A stretch of DNA of 64,000 bases from contig JAEYPS010000029.1 of the NCBI GenBank assembly GCA_023410475.1, positions 1 through 64,000 of the forward strand, given 5' to 3'. Shown here in pieces: positions 1 to 7,165 of the stretch (position 1 is its first letter; each line of letters begins with the position of its first letter). This DNA comes from Bacillota bacterium (lineage in GTDB: Bacteria; Bacillota; Clostridia; Christensenellales; SZUA-584). The notes beneath the pieces were generated by a model, which searched no databases, was not told the origin of the DNA, and saw nothing but the letters and a program-made list of their open reading frames with translations. The position numbers were made by a program, and so were the translations under genes.

Positions 1-81
1 CACTGGGCGGGCAGTTCTTATCTCAGTTTCTGTTTCTCATTCGTGGTTTTATTCAAGTGCAAGCCTGTTCTTACTAAAATT

Positions 82-113
82 AACACCCCGTCTTCTCCTG
101 AAAACGGGGTGTT
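82..113. terminator. 10-bp perfect inverted repeat
   Basis: AACACCCCGT at 82-91 pairs exactly with ACGGGGTGTT at 104-113 across a 12-nt loop. It lies downstream of the tRNA-Ala gene on the minus strand. Only a weak T-rich run follows in either direction, so it may be a backup terminator or another structured element. Bases 1-156 otherwise hold no gene that I can see. Confidence 0.45.
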
Positions 114-128
114 TGTCATTAACCTGAA

Positions 129-153
129 AATGACACCATTAGGTGTCATTTTT
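129..153 (-). terminator. Terminator of tRNA-Ala
   Basis: The segment around AATGACACC, ATTA, GGTGTCATT forms a tight stem of about 9 bp immediately 3' of the tRNA. Read on the minus strand it is followed by TTTTC, as expected for an intrinsic terminator of the tRNA transcript. The plus-strand side also has a T-run, so it could act in both directions. Confidence 0.65.
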
Positions 154-156
154 ATT

Positions 157-232
<76 letters not shown>

Positions 233-370
233 GCTTTAAACATGCGAGCACGTACAATTTTAATATCTTGTCGGCTTGCTGTCAACTCAAATTTCATTTG
301 TGTTCGTTGACATATATATGTACATCAACGCTTGCACTGCAGGCATGGATGTCGCTGCTCAAAAGAGAGA

Positions 371-411
371 TAATAAATAACCGCCGAGCCTTGATGATTT
401 GTCCTCGGCGG
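371..411 (-). terminator. Terminator of acd-etfB-etfA
   Basis: CCGCCGAG (381-388) pairs with CTCGGCGG (404-411). On the minus strand the stem is followed by a T/A-rich tract (371-380), just beyond the etfA stop. It ends the acd-etfB-etfA transcript. Confidence 0.75.
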
Positions 412-422
412 TCGTTTTGTAC

Positions 423-1616
423 TTAAGCTTGGCGCCCCTTAAGCTCGGATATAAGCGCAGGCACGACTTCCAATACATCTCCTACTATTCCGAACGTGGC
501 TATCTTGAAAATAGGAGCGTCGGGATTCTTGTTTATTGCGATGATGGTGTCTGACGACGACATACCCGCGAGGTGCTGAACGGCTCCCGAAATGCCGCAG
601 GCGAAGTAGACTTTAGGCCCAACCGTCTTGCCGGTCTGCCCGACCTGATGGCTGTACGGTATCCAGCCCGCGTCGACAGCCGCGCGTGACGCGCCGACCG
701 CGCCGCCGAGAAGCCTTGCCAGCTCTTCGAGCAGGCAGAAATTTTTGGGATCGCCAAGGCCTCTTCCGCCCGATACGATTATATCCGCCTCAGTTAAATT
801 CACCATCTCGGAAAGCTCCGATACGACGCTAACTACCTTCGTTTTCAGGTCTTTGCTTATGTTTACGCCAGGGCGTATTATTTCTCCCACGCGCGAAATA
901 TCCGGCGGGAGAGCCTTCATCACCTTAGGCCTCACCGTAGACATCTGCGGCCTGTGGTTGGGGCAGATGATGGTTGCCATCAGGTTGCCGCCAAACGCGG
1001 GCCTCGTCTGAAGGATGATTTTCTTTTCAGCGTCGATCTCAAGCTTTGTGCAGTCTGCGGTAAGCCCCGTGTTTATCCTGGAGGATATCCTCGGCGCAAG
1101 GGAACGCCCGTAGGTTGTGGCGCCCATCAATATGATCTCAGGTTTGTATGTATCGATCAGTTGAACGAATATGTCCGAATATGTCTCGTCGAGATAATCC
1201 TTAAGGGAAGGGTCGTCGACAAGATAAACGCTGTCGGCCCCGTGCGCGATCAACGCCTGAGCCGTGTGCTCAACATTATGCCCCATCAGAACGGCACAAA
1301 CCTGAGCGCCAAGCTCGTCCGCGAGCCTTCTGCCCTCGCCCAAAAGCTCGAGCGCGACATCCGCCGGAACGCCGTCCTTTTGCTCCGCAAATACCCAAAC
1401 GCCCTTATAGGCTGAAATGTCAGCGGTGTTTTCGGACTCGTCTTTCTGAAAATCTATAGCGTCAAATTTGCACGACGATACGCATGCCCCGCATAACGTA
1501 CAGTTGTCGAGTATCCGCGCTTTCTTGTCTACCATCTCTATCGCGTTGAACGGGCACGCCTTTATGCACAGCCTGCACCCTATACATTTTTCAACTATTA
1601 TTTTTATATCCGCCAT
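423..1616 (-). CDS. etfA: Electron transfer flavoprotein alpha subunit with N-terminal ferredoxin domain
   Basis: A 397-residue EtfA. An N-terminal 2x[4Fe-4S] ferredoxin module is visible as Cys11/14/17/21 and Cys39/42/45/49, each with the CxxCxxCxxxCP-like or CxxCxxCxxxC pattern. The flavoprotein N domain follows (about 65-260), then the FAD-binding C domain with SGGRGLGDP, GASRAAVDAGW and the SHQVGQTGKTV segment. Fd-fused EtfA occurs in clostridial lactate dehydrogenase/Etf and in the caffeyl-CoA reductase complex (CarE type), where it takes part in electron bifurcation. It is the last gene of acd-etfB-etfA, 20 nt after etfB. The physiological substrate cannot be read from the sequence. Confidence 0.95.
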   Translation of the reverse strand: MADIKIIVEKCIGCRLCIKACPFNAIEMVDKKARILDNCTLCGACVSSCKFDAIDFQKDESENTADISAYKGVWVFAEQKDGVPADVALELLGEGRRLADELGAQVCAVLMGHNVEHTAQALIAHGADSVYLVDDPSLKDYLDETYSDIFVQLIDTYKPEIILMGATTYGRSLAPRISSRINTGLTADCTKLEIDAEKKIILQTRPAFGGNLMATIICPNHRPQMSTVRPKVMKALPPDISRVGEIIRPGVNISKDLKTKVVSVVSELSEMVNLTEADIIVSGGRGLGDPKNFCLLEELARLLGGAVGASRAAVDAGWIPYSHQVGQTGKTVGPKVYFACGISGAVQHLAGMSSSDTIIAINKNPDAPIFKIATFGIVGDVLEVVPALISELKGRQA

Positions 1617-1636
1617 TTAGTATTCTCCGTTAATAT

Positions 1637-2431
1637 TTAATTGCAGGCATTGAGCTGTATCGCCATCAATTTGTCCGCAAGCCTTTTTGCCTGGTCGCAC
1701 GGCTGTCCGTCTATCATTTCGCTCTCGACCTCGTGCACGGGCACGAACGTCTTTATGACCTGCGTGGGAGAACCTTTCAGCCCGCACAGCTCTTTATCCG
1801 CGCCGATATCGTCGGCGGTACATACGCTGACGACAGCCTTTTTTGCTCTCATCATGCCTTTGAGCGAAGGCAGCCTCGGCTCGTTTATCTCCTTGACAAC
1901 GGAGATAACCGCGGGGAGCGTCATTTCGATGACCTCATAGCCGTCGTCCGTCATCCTCTGGCATCTTATATACCCTTCGCGTATCTCTTCTATTTTCCTC
2001 ACGTAAGTGGTATGAGGTATGCCAAGCTTCTCGGCGAGGCTCGGGCCTACCTGCGCCGTGTCTCCGTCTATAGCCTGTTTGCCGCATACGATAAGATCGT
2101 AAGCGCCTATTTTTTTAACTCCCATAGAAAGCGCGTACGCGGTGGCAAGCGTATCCGCTCCCGCGAACGCCCTGTCGCTTAAAAGCACAGCCTCGTCTAC
2201 TCCCACGGCAATGGTCTCTTTAAGCAGGTCGGCAACGGCAGGGATGCCCATGCTGAGCGCCGTAACTTTACCTTCGGTCTTTTCTTTGAGCCGTACGCAC
2301 TCTTCTACAGCGTACGTATCGAAAGGGTTGATGATAGCCTCAACGCCCTCGCGGATGATGGTATTCGTTTCACTGTTCATTTTTACTTCAGTCGTTCCGG
2401 GCACCTGTTTTATACATACTATGATGTTCAA
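1637..2431 (-). CDS. etfB: Electron transfer flavoprotein beta subunit
   Basis: A 264-residue EtfB, full family length. It opens with the IIVCIKQVPGT strand-loop, and has DPFDTYAVEE-like (NPFDTYAVEE) and the CGKQAIDGDTAQVGP segment typical of EtfB, which binds AMP or, in bifurcating Etfs, a second FAD. The start codon is TTG, with AAAGGAG 8-10 nt upstream, and no better ATG is available. It pairs with the ferredoxin-fused EtfA encoded 20 nt downstream. The acyl-CoA dehydrogenase gene lies 105 nt upstream on the same strand, so the three should form one complex. Confidence 0.95.
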   Translation of the reverse strand: MNIIVCIKQVPGTTEVKMNSETNTIIREGVEAIINPFDTYAVEECVRLKEKTEGKVTALSMGIPAVADLLKETIAVGVDEAVLLSDRAFAGADTLATAYALSMGVKKIGAYDLIVCGKQAIDGDTAQVGPSLAEKLGIPHTTYVRKIEEIREGYIRCQRMTDDGYEVIEMTLPAVISVVKEINEPRLPSLKGMMRAKKAVVSVCTADDIGADKELCGLKGSPTQVIKTFVPVHEVESEMIDGQPCDQAKRLADKLMAIQLNACN

Positions 2432-2536
2432 TAGTTACACTCCTTTACAGTCTCCAGAGCTTCGCTCTTTTGGTTATGAGCAGCTGAATACACGGCTTTA
2501 ACACCAGTAAAGCTGTGCGCAGCGAGAAGGCTTGAT

Positions 2537-3685
2537 TCAGTTCTTCTCTTTTAATACTTCGAGCGCTATGATGCTTCTTTGTATCTGGTTTGTACCCTCG
2601 TAGATCTGTGTGATCTTCGCGTCCCTCATCATTTTCTCTACGGGATATTCCTTCATGTAACCGTATCCGCCGAATATCTGAACCGCGTCGGTCGTGACCT
2701 TCATAGCGGTATCGGAAGCTATGACCTTGCACATAGCCGATTCTTTGGAGATATTCTTCGCTCCCGAATCGATATGCCTGCATGTCTGATATACGAGCGC
2801 TCTTGAAGCTTCTATCTGTATCGCCATATCGGCGAGCATGTGCTGTATGGCCTGGAAAGAGGATATGGGCTGCCCGAACTGCACCCTGCCTTTTGCGTAT
2901 TTTTTAGCTGCGTCGAGTGCGCCCTGAGCTATGCCCACAGCCTGAGCCGCAACGCCCGGCCTTGTTCTGTCGAGCGTCTTCATCGCTACGATAAAGCCCA
3001 TTCCCTCTTTTGATAGCAGGTTTTCTTTAGGTATCCTGCAGTCTTCAAAGACAAGCTCGGCAGTGCACGAAGCCCTTATGCCCATCTTGTTTTCTTTTTT
3101 GCCGAACGAAAAGCCGGGAGTTCCTTTTTCAACGATAAACGCTGAGAAACCTCTCGGGCCCGCCGACTTGTCCGTGCAGGCGACCACGGTATATATATCG
3201 GCTTCTCCGGCATTGGTTATCCACTGCTTTGTGCCGTTTAATACATATTCTTCCCCGTCCAAAACAGCGGTAGTCTCAATACCGGCAGCGTCGCTTCCCG
3301 CGTTTGCCTCAGTCAGGCCGAAGGCCGCAAGCTTTTTGCCCGAAGCGATATCGGGAAGGTATTTTGCTTTCTGTTCGTCGTTTCCGAAAAGTATTATCGG
3401 AAATGTACCGAGTCCCGTTCCGGCAAAGGAAAGAGCTATGCCTCCGCAGGCGCGGCTCAGCTGCTCAACGACGATAGCCATCTCGAAAATACCGCCGCCG
3501 AGGCCCCCGAACTCCTCCGGGATATAGACGCCGCACAAGTCAGAATCCGCAAGAATCTTTATAATGTCATGAGGGAATTTGCCCTCTTCATCATACTCGA
3601 TAGCAACGGGCGCGATTTTTTCGTCGGCTATTTTTGCCGCAAGTTCCTTGATCATCTGCTGTTCTTCGGTGAGAAAATAGTTCAT
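2537..3685 (-). CDS. Acyl-CoA dehydrogenase (short-chain, Bcd/CarC-like)
   Basis: A 382-residue FAD acyl-CoA dehydrogenase of normal length. It has the N-terminal helical domain, the FAD/substrate signature GLTEANAGSDAAG (about 125), the WITNAGEAD segment (about 155) and the C-terminal catalytic glutamate in QIYEGTNQIQR (Glu363). ATG is preceded by AAGGAG. As the first gene of an operon with etfB and a ferredoxin-fused etfA, it is probably the enoyl-CoA reductase half of a bifurcating complex (butyryl-CoA dehydrogenase, acrylyl-CoA or caffeyl-CoA reductase type). Residues alone do not settle which acyl-CoA is used. It would couple NADH oxidation to reduction of an enoyl-CoA and ferredoxin. 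Confidence 0.92.
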   Translation of the reverse strand: MNYFLTEEQQMIKELAAKIADEKIAPVAIEYDEEGKFPHDIIKILADSDLCGVYIPEEFGGLGGGIFEMAIVVEQLSRACGGIALSFAGTGLGTFPIILFGNDEQKAKYLPDIASGKKLAAFGLTEANAGSDAAGIETTAVLDGEEYVLNGTKQWITNAGEADIYTVVACTDKSAGPRGFSAFIVEKGTPGFSFGKKENKMGIRASCTAELVFEDCRIPKENLLSKEGMGFIVAMKTLDRTRPGVAAQAVGIAQGALDAAKKYAKGRVQFGQPISSFQAIQHMLADMAIQIEASRALVYQTCRHIDSGAKNISKESAMCKVIASDTAMKVTTDAVQIFGGYGYMKEYPVEKMMRDAKITQIYEGTNQIQRSIIALEVLKEKN

Positions 3686-3735
3686 CTGAAATCTCCTTAA
3701 AAACTTATAAATAATACCTGAGTTAACGAAAACAC

Positions 3736-3760
3736 AGCCCTATATTTAGTTTGTAGGGCT
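3736..3760 (-). promoter_or_regulatory. 5'-UTR hairpin of acd operon
   Basis: AGCCCTA (3736-3742) and TAGGGCT (3754-3760) form a perfect 7-bp stem between the predicted promoter and the acd start. No T-tract follows on the minus strand, so it is more likely a leader structure than a terminator. Confidence 0.4.
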
Positions 3761-3776
3761 AACATTATTGTTGAAT

Positions 3777-3805
3777 AGTATAATACAGAATACTTTCTAA
3801 TGCAA
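3777..3805 (-). promoter_or_regulatory. Promoter of acd-etfB-etfA
   Basis: On the minus strand, TTGCAT (3800-3805) and TATACT (3777-3782) are separated by exactly 17 bp. This is a sigma-A-type promoter roughly 90 bp upstream of the acd start codon. Confidence 0.65.
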
Positions 3806-3995
3806 TAATCAAAGAGTTCTAAATATTACAAGAGAAGGGCTTAGGAAAGCGGCTTGCTTTCGCGTATATATCGCTCCGCGTTTATCCCGACACATGCCAT
3901 TAGGTTCAGGATAGCACAGACATCTAGGCACGTCCAGAAAGTATGCCGCCTCTATTCATAAACTTTTTCTCATGTAAAGTAAAGTTGCTGCGCTA
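3806..3995. other. Non-coding stretch, nothing recognised
   Basis: No open frame or known RNA is recognisable between the acd promoter and the riboswitch promoter. The only notable word is GACACATGCCA at 3889-3899, which repeats the segment around the B12 box of the riboswitch at 4140-4150. See findings. Confidence 0.4.
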
Positions 3996-4024
3996 TTGAC
4001 GGCGCTTTTTTCATGTGCTATTCT
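3996..4024 (+). promoter_or_regulatory. Promoter of the B12-riboswitch operon
   Basis: TTGACG (3996-4001), a 17-bp spacer and TATTCT (4019-4024). The predicted start near 4031 lies just before the aptamer. Confidence 0.6.
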
Positions 4025-4040
4025 TTTCGCAAGTGAATAA

Positions 4041-4216
4041 CGACGCATTGGTGCCTTAATGCCCGTATGGGCGACGAGGGTAAAAGGGAAAGCGGTTAAA
4101 AGCCGCTGCAGCCCCCGCTACCGTAAGGAAGACCGTTCTGACACATGCCACTGAAGTTTTTCGGGAAGGCGTCAGAGAGGGATGAAGCCGAGCCGGTAAA
4201 CCTGCCAAAAGCGTTT
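4041..4216 (+). ncRNA. Cobalamin (adenosylcobalamin) riboswitch aptamer
   Basis: The order of conserved blocks is that of the cobalamin aptamer: GGTGCC near 4050, AAAGGGAA near 4083, the GCAGCCCCCGCTACCGT block at 4108-4124, the B12 box GCCACTG at 4147-4153, GGGAAGGCG near 4163, and the closing AGCCGAGCCGG...ACCTGCC to 4206. A P1 stem can form between ACGC (4043-4046) and GCGT (4211-4214). It controls the DUF4430 and ECF S-component genes that follow on the same strand, with the terminator at 4266-4295 as expression platform. Confidence 0.93.
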
Positions 4217-4265
4217 TATGTCAAGATTCTTCGGAGGGAAGATGCGGACGACCGTAAAGATATTT

Positions 4266-4295
4266 ACGCCCGAGCATCAGCGCCGGGCGTTTTTT
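4266..4295 (+). terminator. Riboswitch-controlled terminator
   Basis: ACGCCCG (4266-4272) pairs with CGGGCGT (4284-4290), followed by a run of T. It is about 50 nt beyond the cobalamin aptamer and upstream of the first gene, so B12 binding is expected to favour premature termination. Confidence 0.75.
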
Positions 4296-4305
4296 CATGC
4301 GGGAT

Positions 4306-4333
4306 CCCCAAAAAGCCGTGAGACTTTTTGGGG
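4306..4333. repeat. 10-bp perfect hairpin after the riboswitch terminator
   Basis: CCCCAAAAAG (4306-4315) pairs exactly with CTTTTTGGGG (4324-4333). No T-tract follows, so it is not a standard terminator. It sits between the riboswitch terminator and the DUF4430 gene and could stabilise the read-through mRNA. Confidence 0.5.
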
Positions 4334-4466
4334 GTGCATACGCAGCCCCCGGCGCCGCATAAAATTGAATGCATAAATTACAGTATGCGATTTTGTGCGC
4401 TGAGGGGCGAGGCTCGGTTCGTGTCTGAGGCCTCCGGAAAATATTATTAACAGAAAGAGGTCTTTT

Positions 4467-4874
4467 ATGGAAAGAAAACAGGGAAACAATAAGGTCATTA
4501 TTACCGTAGCCATCGTGCTGGCTGTGCTCATAGCCGTTTTCACGGCGGTATATTTTCTTTTTATCAGCCCGCCGGCCGCAGGGCAAAAAGATATCAAAGT
4601 CGAGATCGTTCACTCCGATGAAACGGTAAAGACAGTCGATATAAATACGGACGCCGAGTTTTTGCGCCAGGCGCTCGAGGAAAGCGATCTGATACAGGGA
4701 ACGGAGTCTTCCACCGGGCTGTTTGTACTGACGGTTGACGGCGAAACGGTGGACGGCGACAAGCAGGAGTGGTGGTGCTTTACGCAAGGCGGTGAATACC
4801 TTATGACTGGTGTTGACTCTACTCCTATAAAGGACGGCGACAAGTTTGAAATCGTCTTTACCGTTGGCTGGTAG
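4467..4874 (+). CDS. Membrane-anchored DUF4430 protein, probable corrinoid-binding component
   Basis: A 135-residue protein with an uncleaved-looking N-terminal membrane anchor (about 9-33). A short extracytoplasmic domain of the DUF4430 type follows, with EWWCFTQGGEYL and the ending PIKDGDKFEIVFT. This domain is related to the C-terminal region of transcobalamin-like proteins. ATG is preceded by AAAGAGG. It is the first gene under the cobalamin riboswitch and its 3' end overlaps the ECF S-component gene. Family and regulation together suggest capture of cobalamin or a precursor outside the membrane. Direct ligand binding is inferred, not shown. Confidence 0.8.
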   Translation: MERKQGNNKVIITVAIVLAVLIAVFTAVYFLFISPPAAGQKDIKVEIVHSDETVKTVDINTDAEFLRQALEESDLIQGTESSTGLFVLTVDGETVDGDKQEWWCFTQGGEYLMTGVDSTPIKDGDKFEIVFTVGW

Positions 4875-5370
4875 CGCAAGGATATCAATAAGGGAGATAT
4901 TGCTGTTCGCGCTTTTCGGCGCTATCCTCATAACAGTGCAGGTTGCGCTCGCCGTGCTCCCGAACATCGAGCTGGTGTCTCTTTTCATTATTGTCTATAC
5001 GCTCGTTTTAGGTAAGAAGGTATTCTTCCCCATGTATGTCTTCGTAATAGCCGAGGGGCTTATATTCGGCTTCGGCATTTGGTGGATCAACTATCTTTAT
5101 ATCTGGGCTGTGCTCGCGTCAGTTGTGCTGCTGCTCCGCAAAAACGAGCATCCGCTGTTTTGGGCGATAGTATCCGGTATGTTCGGGCTGCTGTTCGGCG
5201 CATTGAGCGCCATTCCGTATCTGTTTATGGGAGGGATAGGCGCGGCCGTCTCTTACTGGGTAAACGGCATCGTGTTTGATCTGATGCACTGCGCGGGCAA
5301 CGTGGCAGCCGCGCTGCTGCTCTTCAGTCCCTGCCATAAGATAATGAAAAGGCTGTATCTGAATGAGTAA
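4846..5370 (+). CDS. ECF transporter S component, predicted cobalamin/corrinoid specificity
   Basis: A 174-residue, very hydrophobic protein with about six membrane segments, fitting the substrate-binding S subunit of an energy-coupling-factor transporter. The apparent start is TTG at 4846, overlapping the DUF4430 gene by 29 bp and implying translational coupling; a later TTG at 4864 is possible. No EcfA ATPase or EcfT gene adjoins, so it would have to share a common energising module encoded elsewhere. The substrate is inferred from the B12 riboswitch upstream. Confidence 0.8.
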   Translation: MKSSLPLAGSARISIREILLFALFGAILITVQVALAVLPNIELVSLFIIVYTLVLGKKVFFPMYVFVIAEGLIFGFGIWWINYLYIWAVLASVVLLLRKNEHPLFWAIVSGMFGLLFGALSAIPYLFMGGIGAAVSYWVNGIVFDLMHCAGNVAAALLLFSPCHKIMKRLYLNE

Positions 5371-5447
5371 AAGCCGACGTACGGATGCGCCTGTATCAAG
5401 ATTCCGTTTCTAGCGTAAAGATGGTTCGAGACAAGGGGGATAACTGC

Positions 5448-5476
5448 TTAACACTATATAGCCACGGTGGTATAAT
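5448..5476 (+). promoter_or_regulatory. Promoter of the TPR gene
   Basis: TTAACA (5448-5453), a 17-bp spacer and TATAAT (5471-5476), a near-consensus promoter. The expected start near 5483 gives a short leader to the TTG start at 5510. Confidence 0.7.
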
Positions 5477-5509
5477 AACCTCAAAGATAAGATGTTAGGA
5501 GTCATTCCC

Positions 5510-6606
5510 TTGGTTATTGATTCATGCCTTGAAGAGCTGAGAAACAGCTTTAGTAAAGAATATGATGATTATAAGCCTCTTCTTGAAAGATGCAGGGCAT
5601 TGTTGTTCACTGAGATAGAAAACAATCCGAAAAACATTCATGCTGTGTGCTTGATTGCCATGGTTGAGTTCGAACTAAGGGTCGAGACAGAAATTGTGCT
5701 CGGTTATCTTGAAGAGGCTTATACGAAATATAAAGATCAGATTTCAGGCGAAGACTTTTCGATGCTCGCGACAGATATGGCATACTTTTATATCGAAGAA
5801 TGTGAGAACAAAGAGGACGAGTCGGCAGCATTGTTGCAGGAGGCTGTTAAAAGAGGCTCTACGTATCCTGAGACATATTACGCGCTTGGCTTGCTGCACT
5901 ATGAGAACGACAGATACAAGAAAGCTTGCCGTTGCTCAAAAGCGCCTGCGGGCTTTCCTCGGATTTTGAATACCGATATGCCTATGCCCTGTGCCTCTTT
6001 AAATGTGGCTATGCGCATGATTCAATAGCCTTGCTCCGTGAAATAACGTCGGGCTGGGAGAAAAGCGAGGACTCTGCGGATGCGTATCTTTACCTCGGCT
6101 GTATCTGCGCTTTCCAAGGTTTAATGGAAGAGGCAAAAAAGACAGCGTTCGATATACGCTCGAAGGATAATCCCGAATTAAAAGTAGAACCTGCGGATCT
6201 AGCGGAGCTGATGTTTTTTATAGGCGAATATTCAGAAAGCGCCGTGCTGTATGACAGCGATTTATACGCGCCGGACAGCCGTTGGCTTGGGCAGTATTTT
6301 TATTGCCTCAAGGCTATGGGCGAGAAAGATAAAGCAAAAAGAAAGCTGGATGAGAGCGTAGAATTTATAAACTCTTTTATTGAACATCTAATTGAGGAAC
6401 AAGAGCAAAACCCTCAAAACTGGACGCAAGACGATAAAGACTCATATCTGTCAGGCTATAATAAAAACATCAACGACATCCTTGACTGCTATGAGCGGGT
6501 AATGGTCAAAAATGAAAAACCTTCCGTAACGTTTAACCCGTGGATTATCAAAAGATGCTATTATATAAACTGCCCGAGACATTCGCGGCAGGTTTTCAGT
6601 TCATGA
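5510..6606 (+). pseudogene. TPR-repeat protein interrupted by a -1 frameshift
   Basis: Two overlapping frames encode halves of one TPR-type helical-repeat protein. Repeat-like helices such as YPETYYALGLLHYENDRYKKA end frame one and LPLLKSACGLSS continues in frame two. The join is at about 5925, in the text AAAGCTTGCC: one extra T (GCTTTGCC) would restore the reading frame. Read through, the product is about 365 residues and fully cytoplasmic. The start is probably TTG 5510, with AGGAG at 5496-5500; the ATG at 5492 lacks a ribosome-binding site. It may be a real lesion or a base error in assembly. The partner is unknown. Confidence 0.75.
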
Positions 6607-6620
6607 CTAGAAGTGGTTTT

Positions 6621-6905
6621 TCAGTGCCTCGGGTGGTCCCTCACGAACTGGAGCGCCTGCAGCACGCCGACGTAGAGGTCGGTCTTGAACTGATAGTCGG
6701 TCGTTTCAAGAAGCGATAAAAGCTTGCCCTTCTCGGTGGTGCAGTAATACGCGTGCGTCTTGTTGAGGACTATAGCGCAGACGTCGAGATAGCACTTGTC
6801 GCACCGGCACATGTCGAATTCGTCCATCATGTCTTTGACCCTTTTTCTGACCAGCTCCTCCGCTATGTTTACCAGCACATACTCTTTTCTTTTGACCTCT
6901 TCCAT
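6621..6905 (-). CDS. ComFB-family protein
   Basis: A 94-residue protein of the late-competence ComFB family. It starts MEEVKRKEYVLVNIAEELV and carries the cysteine cluster DMCRCDKCYLDVCAI (about 31-44), then an alpha/beta tail. The start at 6905 is chosen because GAGGTG lies just upstream and the predicted promoter at 6966-6971 would fall inside any longer frame. In other lineages ComFB proteins have been linked to competence or cyclic-dinucleotide binding; here no competence operon adjoins. It is divergent from proS. Confidence 0.8.
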   Translation of the reverse strand: MEEVKRKEYVLVNIAEELVRKRVKDMMDEFDMCRCDKCYLDVCAIVLNKTHAYYCTTEKGKLLSLLETTDYQFKTDLYVGVLQALQFVRDHPRH

Positions 6906-6965
6906 ATCACACCTCATATGCGGCTGCGGCACGAGCCAAACAACCGTTTGTATCGCCTGCCCCAT

Positions 6966-6974
6966 ATTATAGCA
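6966..6974 (-). promoter_or_regulatory. Extended -10 promoter of the comFB-like gene
   Basis: On the minus strand TGC is followed by TATAAT (6966-6971), an extended -10. A good -35 is not obvious. It sits about 60 bp upstream of the start codon. Confidence 0.5.
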
Positions 6975-7098
6975 CGATTCGCCACATATATACAAACAAT
7001 TATTATATGCGGCAATCTTGCGATCTGCGTTTTTATAACCTGCTTTTGTGCGCTTTTTTTCGTTTTGCATGTCATAAGGAACTTTTTGGCGCGATACA

Positions 7099-7127
7099 TT
7101 GAACGCGCCCTGTAATTGTGCTATACT
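7099..7127 (+). promoter_or_regulatory. Promoter of proS
   Basis: TTGAAC (7099-7104), a 17-bp spacer and TATACT (7122-7127), followed by a leader of about 30 nt to the proS start. Confidence 0.65.
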
Positions 7128-7165
7128 GTGCCGTAATATATTATGCTTTACAGGAGCTTTATGCC

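Noticed and set aside
3986..4013. Intrinsic terminator before the riboswitch (GCGC...GGCGC then T6)
   Set aside because: The stem is only about 4-5 bp, and the same bases form a well-spaced TTGACG-17-TATTCT promoter.
4221..4988. A 255-codon minus-strand frame over the riboswitch terminator and DUF4430 gene
   Set aside because: It crosses a clear riboswitch platform and two supported genes on the other strand and has no homology.
6906..7070. Longer N-terminus for the ComFB-like protein
   Set aside because: It would include the predicted promoter; ATG 6905 has a good ribosome-binding site and starts at the family's N-terminus.
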